A stretch of DNA of 47,866 nucleotides from Flavobacteriales bacterium (GCA_019694805.1 JAIBBG010000020.1:1-47866); one strand, 5' to 3'. Shown: positions 7,650 to 17,089, counted from the first letter of the stretch. A program made the numbers and translations. The notes: generated from the letters alone by a model not told the origin.

Positions 7650-9611
7650 ATGAAACGAAGCTTACAGGTCATCGCACTGATCATATCCATTTTGCGGTCC
7701 GTTTATGGGCTGAATGCACAAGAGCTTCTTGTGTTCCAAGATTCTTTATTGCTTCACGAAGTGCAAATTCAGGCGGAAGTTCAGTCTCAGCCTAACACGG
7801 AGCACGGGAAGTTGGATATCGTGCATGGTCTCATGAGCGGTGATCTTGGCCAATACCTGGACAGGATGGGGCGTGCACAAGTATTGAGCAACGGATCAAC
7901 GGGTGCGGCTTCTGCAGTGCGAAACCGTGGTTTGTCGTCAGATCATACTGTGTTGTATTGGAATGATGTTCCGATCAACTCGTTTTCACTGGGGACGTGC
8001 GATTTGTCCATGATACCGGTGTTTTTTTTCGATGATGTATCGCAAGATCAATCCACGACATTGTCATCACACGCCTATTCCAACCTTGGCAGCAGCATTC
8101 GATTTGCTGGGTCCAGAAAAATGGCACCAACATTTAGTGCAAGAATTTTGAATTCTGTAAATACTCTAAGAAACACATTCACAGGTATTGATATAGCCTA
8201 TCCATTTGGTGAACAACAAGAGGTACGTTCATCTCAGTTATACCTGCGAACTCGGATATTTTATCAGGATATACGTAATGAATTCAAATACAAAGATGAC
8301 TTTCAATTTGAACATCCTGTATTGTTGCAAACACACAATGATGGCATCAATCGTGGTGTTCAGCAAGAATTAAGGTATTTATTCGGGCGATCAGAATTCT
8401 CTTCTGCAGTTTGGTATCAGAACAAACAAATTCAAATTCCGAGTTTGATGGGATCTGTCGGCTCAGGAACTTCGGAGCAATCCGATGATGTTTTTCGCTC
8501 GCAATGTGTCTATCGTTTTTTTGGATCAAAGTCACGATTGACTACCTCAATTGCATGGATGGATGAAAACATGCACTATCGTGATAAAAATCTTGAACCT
8601 GGAAAATGGATGATAGATTCCAAAATCAAATCGCAGGTATTGTTTGTTGACACCAAAGGGGAACTTCAACTTGGCAAATACTTCGTCTTCCAGCAAGGAA
8701 TAACTGTTTTAGCTCCGAAGATTGGCAATACCAATTATGAGAGCGGTGCACAACGTGATGTCTGGACTCAGTTCAACACCGCCTTGAAATGGAATCATAA
8801 ATCTCATACACTCAATGCTGAAACGCGACATGATACGCGCGAACGTTCATTCGTGCCCAATTATGCTTTAACCTATCGCTATTATTTGACCTTGAAAAAA
8901 ATATCGGTTGATGCTGGGATGACCTGGGCTGAACAATTGAGGTTTCCAGACTTTAATGAATTGTATTGGGTACCCGGAGGAAATCCTGAATTATTACCTG
9001 AACGCGGACAACTGCTAGAATGGTGTTTAAATACACAGTGGAATTTTTCTGAGAACCTCCATTTAAATGTTGGTGGAAAATTGTTTTACAGAAACGTCGA
9101 AGATTGGATACAGTGGATTCCAACCGAACATGGCTTTTGGTCTCCGGTCAATTACAAGACGGTGAAAACATTCGGTTACGATTTACCTGTTGTTCTTGAT
9201 CATCAAAAGGATAAAACACGGTACACACTCGAACTTAAGTATATCCACCTGGAAGCGCTGTTTGTCAATCAGGATGTCTGGAATGATGCAGAAGCCAAAC
9301 ATCTCACCTACACACCGGAACATACCATTCATGCTGGCTTGCAGATTATGCGTGGAGTAGGATATTTTTTATTCAGTTATAACTACGTGGATTCAAGGTA
9401 TTCTGATGAAATGAATACTTCCTATCGTGAATTGCCGTCCTATCAATTGTGTTATGCTGAAGTTGGAACGACTGTGATGCGAAAAAAAATCATCTTCAAG
9501 CCATCCATCTCGATCGATAATGTTTTTGACGTGGCTTATCAGTCACTTCGCTCTTATGCCATGCCGGGTCGAGTTTTTCAAATGAATCTTCAAATTTCTT
9601 ATCAACGATAA
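7650..9611 (+). CDS. btuB: TonB-dependent vitamin B12 receptor (BtuB-like)
   Basis: 653 residues, directly downstream of the cobalamin riboswitch. A signal peptide (about 1-23, ending LNAQ) is followed by a compact plug domain (about 30-160; LGQYLDRMGRAQVLSNGSTGAASAVRNRG and LYWNDVPINSF) and a 22-strand-like barrel. The barrel ends with the aromatic-terminated strand (VFQMNLQISYQR) and a penultimate FDVAYQSLRSYAMPGR motif. No N-terminal carboxypeptidase-like extension of the SusC type is present. Role: TonB-energised uptake of cobalamin or other corrinoids across the outer membrane. The next gene, a BtuG-like lipoprotein, starts ten bases on and is likely its extracellular partner. The riboswitch gives the substrate with good confidence. 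Confidence 0.85.
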   Translation: MKRSLQVIALIISILRSVYGLNAQELLVFQDSLLLHEVQIQAEVQSQPNTEHGKLDIVHGLMSGDLGQYLDRMGRAQVLSNGSTGAASAVRNRGLSSDHTVLYWNDVPINSFSLGTCDLSMIPVFFFDDVSQDQSTTLSSHAYSNLGSSIRFAGSRKMAPTFSARILNSVNTLRNTFTGIDIAYPFGEQQEVRSSQLYLRTRIFYQDIRNEFKYKDDFQFEHPVLLQTHNDGINRGVQQELRYLFGRSEFSSAVWYQNKQIQIPSLMGSVGSGTSEQSDDVFRSQCVYRFFGSKSRLTTSIAWMDENMHYRDKNLEPGKWMIDSKIKSQVLFVDTKGELQLGKYFVFQQGITVLAPKIGNTNYESGAQRDVWTQFNTALKWNHKSHTLNAETRHDTRERSFVPNYALTYRYYLTLKKISVDAGMTWAEQLRFPDFNELYWVPGGNPELLPERGQLLEWCLNTQWNFSENLHLNVGGKLFYRNVEDWIQWIPTEHGFWSPVNYKTVKTFGYDLPVVLDHQKDKTRYTLELKYIHLEALFVNQDVWNDAEAKHLTYTPEHTIHAGLQIMRGVGYFLFSYNYVDSRYSDEMNTSYRELPSYQLCYAEVGTTVMRKKIIFKPSISIDNVFDVAYQSLRSYAMPGRVFQMNLQISYQR

Positions 9612-9621
9612 TGTTTAAATC

Positions 9622-10677
9622 ATGAATCCAAGAATCTTCATTTTTGCACTTGTTACCATCAGTCTTTTTTCTTGTAAAAAGAAAGAAGAAGATAAACCTG
9701 AAACCAATACCACACCTACCGATACAGGATATCTCTATGGTAAATTCGTCGTGAATGAAGGTAACTTTTTGAGCAATAACGCATCGATCAGTTATATCGG
9801 TGATCAGGGATTGATCAACGATGTTTACCAAGCAGTGAATGGTGTTGAACTCGGCGATGTATTGCAGTCCTTTACAATCATTGGTGATAATGGATATGCT
9901 GTATTAAACAATTCACAAAAAATTGTCGTTGTTGACCTCAAAAGCATGCAACACATCACCAGCATTTCTGGGTTGGATTACCCAAGGTATATGGTGGATG
10001 GAGGCAATGGCATGGCCTACATAAGTAATGGAAGCGGCTCTGGTCAAGTTTTTATGATGAATTTGACGGATCACTCTTTGGCTGGCAGTATTGATGTAGG
10101 TAAGGGGCCAGAAAAAATGCTTCGCGATGGTGATCTTATTTATGTGTGCAACAGCGGTGGTTGGGAATTGGATGCATCCGTTTCTGTGATTGATATCAAT
10201 ACCAATACGGTAATCAACACCATATCCGTTGGCGATCGTCCTATGGATTTGGTGCGAGATCATACAGGTGATATCTGGGTATTGTGCAGTGGTAATGATA
10301 GTTGGATGACCGGTGGTGAAACCATGGCGTCATTGCATAGAATTAATGTTGGATCGCTGTCAGTGGAATCGGCCGTTGTCATTGGATCTGCTGGTGTTCA
10401 TCCTAAAAATATGGCCTCCAATTCTACGGGCACGGTGATCTATTATGAATTGAATGGCGTGCGTTCCGTTACACTCAGCAATGAAGAACCTGTGGAATCA
10501 ACATTCATCAACGAAGCTGTTGGAAGTATTGATGTTGACCCAGTATCTGGAGATGTTTGGACAAGTGATGTGTCAGATTATGTAAATCCATCCATCATCA
10601 CACAGCGCCGAGCCAATGGCGAAGTTGTGGCCACGTACAGCGCTGGTATCATCAGTTCGGGTGTCGTTTTTCACTGA
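9622..10677 (+). CDS. BtuG-like surface lipoprotein, beta-propeller (corrinoid capture)
   Basis: 351 residues. A signal peptide ends in a lipobox (ISLFSC) followed by a KKKEEDKPET stretch, consistent with a surface-exposed Bacteroidota lipoprotein. The body is made of YncE/DUF5074-type blades. Each carries a D-x-D/N turn and a repeated pattern such as VVDLKSMQHITSISGLDYPRYM, VYVCNSGGWE and SVIDINTNTVINTISVGDRPMDL, together fitting a seven-bladed propeller. BtuG proteins of gut Bacteroides bind B12 with very high affinity and cap BtuB. The tight coupling to the riboswitch-controlled receptor supports the same job here. The similarity is at the level of fold and context; residue-level contacts cannot be judged. 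No btuC, btuD or btuF gene follows. Confidence 0.75.
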   Translation: MNPRIFIFALVTISLFSCKKKEEDKPETNTTPTDTGYLYGKFVVNEGNFLSNNASISYIGDQGLINDVYQAVNGVELGDVLQSFTIIGDNGYAVLNNSQKIVVVDLKSMQHITSISGLDYPRYMVDGGNGMAYISNGSGSGQVFMMNLTDHSLAGSIDVGKGPEKMLRDGDLIYVCNSGGWELDASVSVIDINTNTVINTISVGDRPMDLVRDHTGDIWVLCSGNDSWMTGGETMASLHRINVGSLSVESAVVIGSAGVHPKNMASNSTGTVIYYELNGVRSVTLSNEEPVESTFINEAVGSIDVDPVSGDVWTSDVSDYVNPSIITQRRANGEVVATYSAGIISSGVVFH

Positions 10678-10750
10678 TCACATTTGCCGTTGGAAATGAA
10701 CTGTGGTACTTTGAGTTCGCGGTTCATTTCGCCGTGTCTGATGATCTGGG

Positions 10751-12133
10751 TTAAAGTGATTTGAGGAATGTGATCAATGCATCGCGATCAGCAGCAGACA
10801 TATTCCTGAAGATTTCTTTGGACTGTTGTGCTTCACCACCATGCCAGAGAATGGCTTCCTCCAGGTTTCTTGCTCGACCGTCGTGAAGAAAATTGGCATG
10901 ACCATTTACGATATCCGTGAGTCCTATTCCCCAAAGAGGCGGAGTGCGCCACTCATATCCATTGGCACGATGATCAGGTCGAAAGTCTGCGAGGTCAGGT
11001 CCCATATCATGCAATAACAAATCAGTATATGGAAAAATGTATTGTGCAGATACTTCCTGAAATGATACATCTACGCCGGTTTGCATCATGGGGCGATGAC
11101 ATGACGAACAGTTGGCATCATGGAATAATTGTTTGCCATACTTTACCTGTGGATCATCTGCATTTCTTCTTGCAGGAACCGCAAGTGTTCTTACATAGTC
11201 GGCAACGGCATATAACAAACTATCACTGATTTCAGGTTCCGGCACTGCATCAATATGTTGTGTTTGTCCATGTGTGCTTTCTATGGGAAAAAGAAATGAC
11301 GTAATGCCCATGTCTTCATTGTAAGCACCAGCGCTTTGTTGTAAAACTGTTGGCTGCCCACATTTCCATCCAAATCGGCCTATTTTGTTTTTTGAAGCCA
11401 AGACATCCCACACATAATTTGCTTTTCCGGAAATGCCATCACCATCCGCGTCAGATTCGTCTTCATATTCAAGGATGGTATTTTCATTCACTGCTTCAAG
11501 TAACCCGAGTCCAAATACAGGAGGTGCAATTCGTGGAGAAAACATCACATCTCCGGGGAGTGGTGCATATGCATTGACAACGCTATAATTTGGTACACGA
11601 AGGGAGTAATTCGTTCCATCTGCGTAGGATGCAGATTGTTCTGAATAATTGATTTCAACTTCTGCTTCAGGCTGAGCGCCGAAAATTGCATTCTGCTGAA
11701 GTTGTCCTCCAAATCCAGGAACTCCAAGTGGTCCTCCATGTGGGTCTTCCCCTGGAATGCTCATCCTAAACAGAAGGGACACCATTTGTGTTCCAGGACC
11801 GATGGGTGTTCCTCTTCCGTCATTGATGTGACACGATGTACAAGCCACACTATTGAATAGAGGTCCTAATCCTGGATTCAGATTTCCACTACTTACAAAA
11901 GTGGCCTCAAAAGCTTTGTCACCAACTTCGTGAATCAATGCATTTCTATTGCTGATAACCGGAAACATTGAACTGAAGGCGCCGGCACTTTGATCCCAAA
12001 TGGTTTGTTGTCCACCGGAATACCATTCATTATACGCTTCTGCATCCCATGTTTCGGGTTTCTTACAACTGATGATGAAGAGCAATAGGAGGCAACACCA
12101 TGCCAATGACTTCTTCAGGAATCTTACTTTCAT
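10751..12133 (-). CDS. Di-haem oxidoreductase (DHOR/DUF1111 family) lipoprotein
   Basis: About 460 residues from the ATG at 12133 (MKVRFLKKS). The ATG at 12154 would overlap the imelysin gene more and lacks a direct signal peptide. The signal peptide ends in a lipobox (LFIISC). Two c-type haem motifs are present: CTSCH (about residue 105) with INDGRG, and CSSCH (about residue 345) with RPMMQTG. These, the GRFGWKCGQPTVLQQ segment and the C-terminal FLHDGRARNLEEAILWHGGEA are typical of the DUF1111 'thiol oxidoreductase' family, related to MauG and bacterial cytochrome c peroxidases. It probably acts as a periplasmic redox protein in the same operon as imelysin and Rieske proteins, perhaps changing the redox state of iron or another metal. 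The electron donor is unknown. Confidence 0.85.
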   Translation of the reverse strand: MKVRFLKKSLAWCCLLLLFIISCKKPETWDAEAYNEWYSGGQQTIWDQSAGAFSSMFPVISNRNALIHEVGDKAFEATFVSSGNLNPGLGPLFNSVACTSCHINDGRGTPIGPGTQMVSLLFRMSIPGEDPHGGPLGVPGFGGQLQQNAIFGAQPEAEVEINYSEQSASYADGTNYSLRVPNYSVVNAYAPLPGDVMFSPRIAPPVFGLGLLEAVNENTILEYEDESDADGDGISGKANYVWDVLASKNKIGRFGWKCGQPTVLQQSAGAYNEDMGITSFLFPIESTHGQTQHIDAVPEPEISDSLLYAVADYVRTLAVPARRNADDPQVKYGKQLFHDANCSSCHRPMMQTGVDVSFQEVSAQYIFPYTDLLLHDMGPDLADFRPDHRANGYEWRTPPLWGIGLTDIVNGHANFLHDGRARNLEEAILWHGGEAQQSKEIFRNMSAADRDALITFLKSL

Positions 12134-12150
12134 GCGCGTCGAAAAGGATA

Positions 12151-13233
12151 TCACAAATTGCCGTGCAATTGCACAAGCTGAAGTAAATCTGTACTGATTG
12201 TTTCTTCCAAAGATGTAATAGCATCAATGGCATTCTGCACTTGCACAGGTTGCTCTATGATGGCTTGGCCAAAAGGAACTGTGATGTTTTGCAATGCAGC
12301 AATTGCTTGTTGAATTTTTGACTTGATGGTCGAATCAAGCGACAGATTGTGTTGACGTACCAAATCTTCCAATCCTTTTCCATCTTCAACAAAACTTGCC
12401 AGGTATACACTTTCAACACCTCGAATATTGTTGGTAAAGTCTGTGATGGAATTGAATGCGAACGGTGATTCTTCAAGTGAAGCATCTTGCAAAACGAATG
12501 GCTCATTCATCTTACCTTCTGCAACTTCACTGCAGATTCCTGCCATGGCATTAACCATCTCTTCATAGGCAGAAAGTTTAGAGCCGTACACTGTATTCCC
12601 TGGGCCAGCGCTCATCAGTGTGGATGCATAGCTCGAAGTGCTGTTTGTGTTCCATGAAGCGTTGAGAGAGCTTGTGAGTTCTTTCAGGTTTTCACAAAGC
12701 GCAACCAAATACTCAAACTCGCGTGCATTGAATTCGCTGTGGGTTTTATTTCCCTCTTGACCGAACAACAGGTATTCTATGGGATGAAATCCTTTCAAAG
12801 CATCTTGGAGCCCATCGATATAATCATGAGTGAAAGCATGTGAACCTGCCAACTCACCTTCCAGGTCCTGGAAATTTACTGGCCACGTATCAATTCGTGG
12901 ATCAATGTTTTCCGTGGAAACAGGACCAAAAAGAAAGGCTTCGCTTTTTTCCCAAGATGACCTTGCATTTCTCCAATCTTGTTTACAAGTGGTCAGGAGA
13001 TTTTCATCGGGCGCAGATTGCAGGGCAAGCACATGCTCATAGAGTAGACTGGTGTTTTCGCTGAGATCATGATAGATATCTGAAGCAACGACATTGGAAA
13101 AATCGTCCAGAATTTTTTGACCGAGGTCTTCTGGGGTGGTCACAACATCATCGGATGTTTCAGGTTCTTTGGTGCATGAACTGATGGTGATGAACAATAC
13201 CATAGTCATCAAAATGGTGAATTTGTTTTTCAT
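12151..13233 (-). CDS. Imelysin family (M75-like) lipoprotein
   Basis: 360 residues. Signal peptide with lipobox (ITISSC). The GxHxxE motif of imelysins is visible as GFHPIEYLLFGQEG (about residue 150), next to DWRNARSSWEKSEAFLFGPV, which carries the W-x-x-A-R-x-x-W pattern of the family. Imelysins are helical periplasmic proteins tied to iron uptake, including the EfeO and IrpA relatives. Peptidase activity is not established for most of them. The stop overlaps the start region of the di-haem gene, and its start codon abuts the Rieske stop, so all are clearly one transcript. The conserved partner set suggests a role in acquiring a redox-active metal; the metal itself is inferred. Confidence 0.88.
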   Translation of the reverse strand: MKNKFTILMTMVLFITISSCTKEPETSDDVVTTPEDLGQKILDDFSNVVASDIYHDLSENTSLLYEHVLALQSAPDENLLTTCKQDWRNARSSWEKSEAFLFGPVSTENIDPRIDTWPVNFQDLEGELAGSHAFTHDYIDGLQDALKGFHPIEYLLFGQEGNKTHSEFNAREFEYLVALCENLKELTSSLNASWNTNSTSSYASTLMSAGPGNTVYGSKLSAYEEMVNAMAGICSEVAEGKMNEPFVLQDASLEESPFAFNSITDFTNNIRGVESVYLASFVEDGKGLEDLVRQHNLSLDSTIKSKIQQAIAALQNITVPFGQAIIEQPVQVQNAIDAITSLEETISTDLLQLVQLHGNL

Positions 13234-13652
13234 AGAAATTGATTGAGATGAATGGTGATTTCTTCTTCTGTTGTGGTGATTTTGTATTTGCGAAGTGGTT
13301 TCGTCGCTGGTTCTCTGGTTACATTTCCGTTGAGGTCAAATGAACTACCGTGTGACGCACAATGCAATTGATCTGTGGTAGCCGTCAAAGGTTGTTCTTC
13401 ATGAGTGCACATCATGCGCAAGGCAATGAATTCATTGTCTTTTTTTCTAACCAGAATATCCGTGTCGATTTTATTGTTTCTTACAATGATGAGATTGCCT
13501 GCAGCGAATTCAGATTTGGCAAGAAAAAGTTTGTCCTGATCAGCTTTGGCTTGAACAAGTGGAAGTGATGAACATGAACTAAGCAATGCACTTGCTGCGA
13601 GCATACCTCCGCATGCAAGACAAGTTTGTTTGATGAATGCTCTCCTTTCCAT
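13230..13652 (-). CDS. Tat-exported Rieske [2Fe-2S] lipoprotein
   Basis: About 140 residues from the ATG at 13652 (MERRAFIKQ), chosen because it places the twin-arginine at the N-terminus; an upstream ATG at 13676 only adds unrelated residues. RRAFIK plus a hydrophobic stretch and LLSSC form a Tat signal with lipobox, fitting export of a folded iron-sulphur protein. Cluster ligands are C82-T-H84 and C98-A-S-H101, the C-x-H/C-x-x-H pattern. The usual glycine-proline-rich Pro loop is not obvious. It should be a periplasmic one-electron carrier. It sits between porin and imelysin genes, with a 3-base overlap into the imelysin stop-start area, and probably passes electrons to or from the di-haem protein. 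Confidence 0.88.
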   Translation of the reverse strand: MERRAFIKQTCLACGGMLAASALLSSCSSLPLVQAKADQDKLFLAKSEFAAGNLIIVRNNKIDTDILVRKKDNEFIALRMMCTHEEQPLTATTDQLHCASHGSSFDLNGNVTREPATKPLRKYKITTTEEEITIHLNQFL

Positions 13653-13653
13653 A

Positions 13654-14901
13654 TTAAAAACTATAAGCCATTCCAAGGTTTACAAAACCATTGGATGTGT
13701 AGTATGGAATGGTTTGAGGAAAGGGATTTTGCATCAGTACTGGATTCGGTTCACCTGTAAATCGATGCGTGTAATCGAGTTTTAAAGCAATACCTCTTAC
13801 AGGCGCATAGTTGACACCTGCGACGATATATGCTTTCTTGAAGGCATCATTGATGATACCGTTATCAGGAGTTTTCACATTCAGATCAAGCCATTCATAG
13901 CGGCCATAGACGGTTAAGTTTTTCTCGCGCCATTTTTCTGACAAGTGGAAGAGGTTGTATCCGACTTCAGCAAAACATCCCGCCATCAACTCGGGTGTGT
14001 TTGATGCATAAGCTCTGATGATGGATGATGCATCTGGTATACTTACTCCGGTAGCAAGGGCTTTAAACGTGAATCCCTGAGAAAGGTATTGCACATTCAT
14101 TTCGGCGAGTGCCACAGGTGTTCCGAAAGTACCATAACTCAGTTGAAGGCTGTCGGCTTCACGTTTGGTGATTCCGGCGCTTCCACCAAAATATCCGCTC
14201 ATTTGCAAACGCCAGTTCTTGATGTAATAAAGCGCAGCTCCAGTAATGGCAAGGTTCGATGAATTTGCACGATGTCCGCCGGATCTGCCCTTGCGGATAC
14301 CAGATCCTGATTCGAAACCGGCACTGTTTAACCCATTCATGACGGCAATGGAGAGGTTAAGGCCTGGAACTTTCTGCACATTGGAGTAAAGACCGATACC
14401 TATTTCACGCCATGTTGATGGTATGATTTGTTGTTCTACTTGGTGCCTGTCATTTCCGTTAAAGGTTGTTGGCAAGTGATTTTCATTGATGATGCCAATT
14501 CGGGGAATAAAAAGACCGGTTGTGATGTAGTTGTTTTTGTTCAGATTGAATTTGAGGAAAAGCTGTTCCATGGCTAGTTCGCCGCCTACGGAGTTTGCTT
14601 CTTCTGAAGTAACCATGGCATGTTCCAATTCCATTTCAGAGAAAAATTGGATTTTGTCGTTGAATCTGTGACCGACGAAAAGGATGTTTCTTCGCAAATC
14701 AGCAGTATTCACTTTGGTCTGCAGGTCGGCGGTGTAAAGTGCTTCGCCATATCCACTGATGTAGGTAGACAGAAATTTACGTTGAAGTCCGGCATTCAAA
14801 CTGTCTTCGGCAGTGAGAATTTGCGCTCCAGAGCGCACCAGGCTTATGATACAAACGAAGATGGTAAGTGAAATTTTGGTCATTGCTTTCATTGTCGTCA
14901 T
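13654..14901 (-). CDS. Outer-membrane porin-like beta-barrel protein
   Basis: 415 residues. Signal peptide (about 1-27, ending SGAQ). The body is made of alternating amphipathic strands with aromatic girdles (LRRNILFVGHRFNDKIQFFSEMELEHAM, split by turns) and ends in the aromatic-terminal strand VNLGMAYSF. It resembles the phosphate-selective porin O/P-like and DUF3373-type barrels annotated in Bacteroidota. Similar barrels often precede redox or metal-uptake gene sets. It is the first gene of the porin-Rieske-imelysin-di-haem run, two bases ahead of the Rieske start, so it probably admits the substrate of this system. The substrate cannot be read from sequence. Confidence 0.65.
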   Translation of the reverse strand: MTTMKAMTKISLTIFVCIISLVRSGAQILTAEDSLNAGLQRKFLSTYISGYGEALYTADLQTKVNTADLRRNILFVGHRFNDKIQFFSEMELEHAMVTSEEANSVGGELAMEQLFLKFNLNKNNYITTGLFIPRIGIINENHLPTTFNGNDRHQVEQQIIPSTWREIGIGLYSNVQKVPGLNLSIAVMNGLNSAGFESGSGIRKGRSGGHRANSSNLAITGAALYYIKNWRLQMSGYFGGSAGITKREADSLQLSYGTFGTPVALAEMNVQYLSQGFTFKALATGVSIPDASSIIRAYASNTPELMAGCFAEVGYNLFHLSEKWREKNLTVYGRYEWLDLNVKTPDNGIINDAFKKAYIVAGVNYAPVRGIALKLDYTHRFTGEPNPVLMQNPFPQTIPYYTSNGFVNLGMAYSF

Positions 14902-15018
14902 GAAAGCGCAAAAATGTTTTTATCCAAAGAGGCATTCAATACCTTGTTTGGTGGATATCGAGGGTAAACACATAAAATACCTTTTTTATGGTAGTGATTT
15001 ATACCGGATGAAATAAAA

Positions 15019-15045
15019 AAGGATGGCATTGCCATCCTTCTTTTT
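15019..15045 (-). terminator. Rho-independent terminator downstream of YceI gene
   Basis: Hairpin with arms AAGGATGGC (15019-15027) and GCCATCCTT (15031-15039) and a three-base loop. Read on the minus strand it is followed by six T residues (the A run at 15015-15020), so it ends the YceI transcript. A T run on the plus side (15041-15045) would let it work in both directions. Confidence 0.8.
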
Positions 15046-15118
15046 AAACCCTTATTTCAAAAAGTCCAACTACATCCAGGCCTTCTATTCAAACACAAAA
15101 TTCTTATTCAAACGTTGA

Positions 15119-15625
15119 TTAGGCTTTGATCAATTGAATTTCAGCATTGATTTTTACATCGTCGCTTACAAGAAAACCACCTGTTTCGAGTGGAGCATTC
15201 CATACAAGATTCCAGTCTTTTCTGCTGATTTTACCCGTTACAGTGAAACCCTGACGTGCATTACCCCATGGATCTTTTCCTGTGCCACCATTCTCTACAT
15301 CCAATTCAATAGGTTTGGTAACGTCGTTGATCGTGAGATCACCTTTCAGCTTGTTTCCTGCAAAGGACGTCGAACGAAAAACCAAATGAGGATATTTTTC
15401 AATATTGAAAAAATCAGGTGTTTTCAAGTGTCCATCGCGCTGTGCATCTCCAGTAGAAATACTGCTGAGGTCGCCATTGAATTCAATTTGTGCATCAGAG
15501 AAATTTTCATCTGAAGAAGTCACTTTTACATCAAATTTTCCGATGACGCCGGTAACGTTGGCGATCATCATGTGTTTTACTTTAAATGTTACTTCACTGT
15601 GTGAAGGATCGAGATTCCAGTTCAT
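15119..15625 (-). CDS. YceI-like family protein
   Basis: About 168 residues from the ATG at 15625 (MNWNLDPSHSEVTF). The upstream ATG at 15679 would add 18 unrelated residues. The family pattern is clear: W-x-x-D-x-x-H-S-x-V-x-F at the start, then VIGKFDVKV, then STGDAQRDGHLKTPDFFN with FNIEKYPHLVFRSTSF, and KISRKDWNLVWN near the end. YceI proteins are lipocalin-like barrels that bind polyisoprenoid or other amphipathic lipids. No signal peptide is seen with this start, so a cytoplasmic location is likely, unlike E. coli YceI. It is a single gene with its own terminator. Its precise ligand is unknown. Confidence 0.9.
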   Translation of the reverse strand: MNWNLDPSHSEVTFKVKHMMIANVTGVIGKFDVKVTSSDENFSDAQIEFNGDLSSISTGDAQRDGHLKTPDFFNIEKYPHLVFRSTSFAGNKLKGDLTINDVTKPIELDVENGGTGKDPWGNARQGFTVTGKISRKDWNLVWNAPLETGGFLVSDDVKINAEIQLIKA

Positions 15626-15728
15626 ATAGCTTGTTTGATTGAGGATGCAAATGTTCAAGCGATCCTTTAAATTTATCATTGATGATGATCAACGTAGAAG
15701 AACTGCATGATCAAGATCAATCTAACCA

Positions 15729-16994
15729 TCATCTGGCGCTGGCATCTGCCTTTACCGCAATGATGCGATCACAACCTCGGTTGCGATCATACATGTAAAC
15801 AATGATGTGATAATCGTTTTGTGTGGCGGAGTAATTACCCTCAGTCCTTGATAAATCGGACTGGGCATAGAATTTATCGCGGACTATGTACCGGTAATTG
15901 TAGTAGCCTTGTTTCAAAAGAATTTGACATTCGTACGCACCAGTTAGCCTATTGTATGAACATTTATCCTGGGACTTTTGGAACCTATTGAACATTCCTT
16001 CAACCAATACATCTGCTTCTGCAATTTCCGGCATATTGAGTTGAAAATGTACCCACACATAATCTGCTTCCAAATTTGAATCTGATGCGTCATCATTTTT
16101 GATGAGTAAATTTCCATTCAAATCTGCCCATGTTGCATAAGCCTTTTTTCCTTCCGGAATGTCCGGACGAAGCACAACATGGTAGCCATCGGGTTCCTTC
16201 ATGATTCCAGCTACTTCTGCGGAAATATACCGGATGTCTTTTACGTCGAAGTTGCGCCATTCACTGCCACCATCAAAAATATTTTCTCCGGTGGAATAAT
16301 CGAAAGTGAGGACATCTTGTTTGATAAAAATGGGTTTGAGTTCTTCCTTGGCGGATGTCCAGTCCATATTCTGAAGGATGGCCACGTTGATATCCTTCAT
16401 GGGATCGTATATGGTGAAACCTTTATAGCCAATATCAAAATCTACTTCATGACCTGTAAAACGTCGTGAAATAACTGATGGGGTACTCACCACGGAATTC
16501 ACCGAGACATTGTTTTCATAAATCATAAATCGATATGTAATGAGCCATGAACTTTTATCGGAAATATCCTGACCACTAAATACGATCATCGCATAGTTCC
16601 CGGAATATCGCGGCTTACTCATGTCATTGGGGTATATGAAAGAATAATGCACGTAATCGAACATGGTACTAAACCCGGCATTGAAATCAGAAATATTGAG
16701 AACCTGGAAACCCTGGATATACTCATTGGAGGGAAGATCGTCTGTATACCACTTATGATCACAATGGACAATGCCATAACTGTAGGTTTCCATTTCATTC
16801 GTCATGATATCGAAGTGAAACTCGAGTTTCTCTGATGAATGCAGTGCGATGAATGGATAGCCGAGTGGATTGTCTTCAGGATAAACCTGGATGGTTTTGA
16901 TGTCTTCCCTGTAAACGGTATTCGAAATATGTTCTGCACCGAAATATACCATCGGGCAGAAGAATAATATGATGAGGCAGGAAGCGACTTTCAA
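15729..16994 (-). CDS. Type IX secretion system plug domain protein (DUF5103)
   Basis: 421 residues. A signal peptide (about 1-19) is followed by a beta-rich body matching the DUF5103 family: IKTIQVYPEDNPLGYPFIAL, LEFHFDIMTNEMETYSYGIVHCDHKWYTDDLPSNEYIQGF (here spanning about 55-95) and FTIYDPMKDINVAILQN. In structural studies of T9SS, a protein of this type closes the lateral opening or channel of the SprA translocon as a 'plug'. It therefore acts at the periplasmic or extracellular side of the outer membrane. The call fits the T9SS sorting domains carried by other proteins in the window. It is divergent from the ApbE-like gene across 130 bases. Confidence 0.85.
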   Translation of the reverse strand: MKVASCLIILFFCPMVYFGAEHISNTVYREDIKTIQVYPEDNPLGYPFIALHSSEKLEFHFDIMTNEMETYSYGIVHCDHKWYTDDLPSNEYIQGFQVLNISDFNAGFSTMFDYVHYSFIYPNDMSKPRYSGNYAMIVFSGQDISDKSSWLITYRFMIYENNVSVNSVVSTPSVISRRFTGHEVDFDIGYKGFTIYDPMKDINVAILQNMDWTSAKEELKPIFIKQDVLTFDYSTGENIFDGGSEWRNFDVKDIRYISAEVAGIMKEPDGYHVVLRPDIPEGKKAYATWADLNGNLLIKNDDASDSNLEADYVWVHFQLNMPEIAEADVLVEGMFNRFQKSQDKCSYNRLTGAYECQILLKQGYYNYRYIVRDKFYAQSDLSRTEGNYSATQNDYHIIVYMYDRNRGCDRIIAVKADASAR

Positions 16995-17089
16995 ATCCGG
17001 AAATTTTCTGATTGGAACGCGAATATCAGGCCAGAAGTGCGAACAGCGAAAATGTGGCTGAGTTTTGTGGAGAAGACACTAAAAAACAC

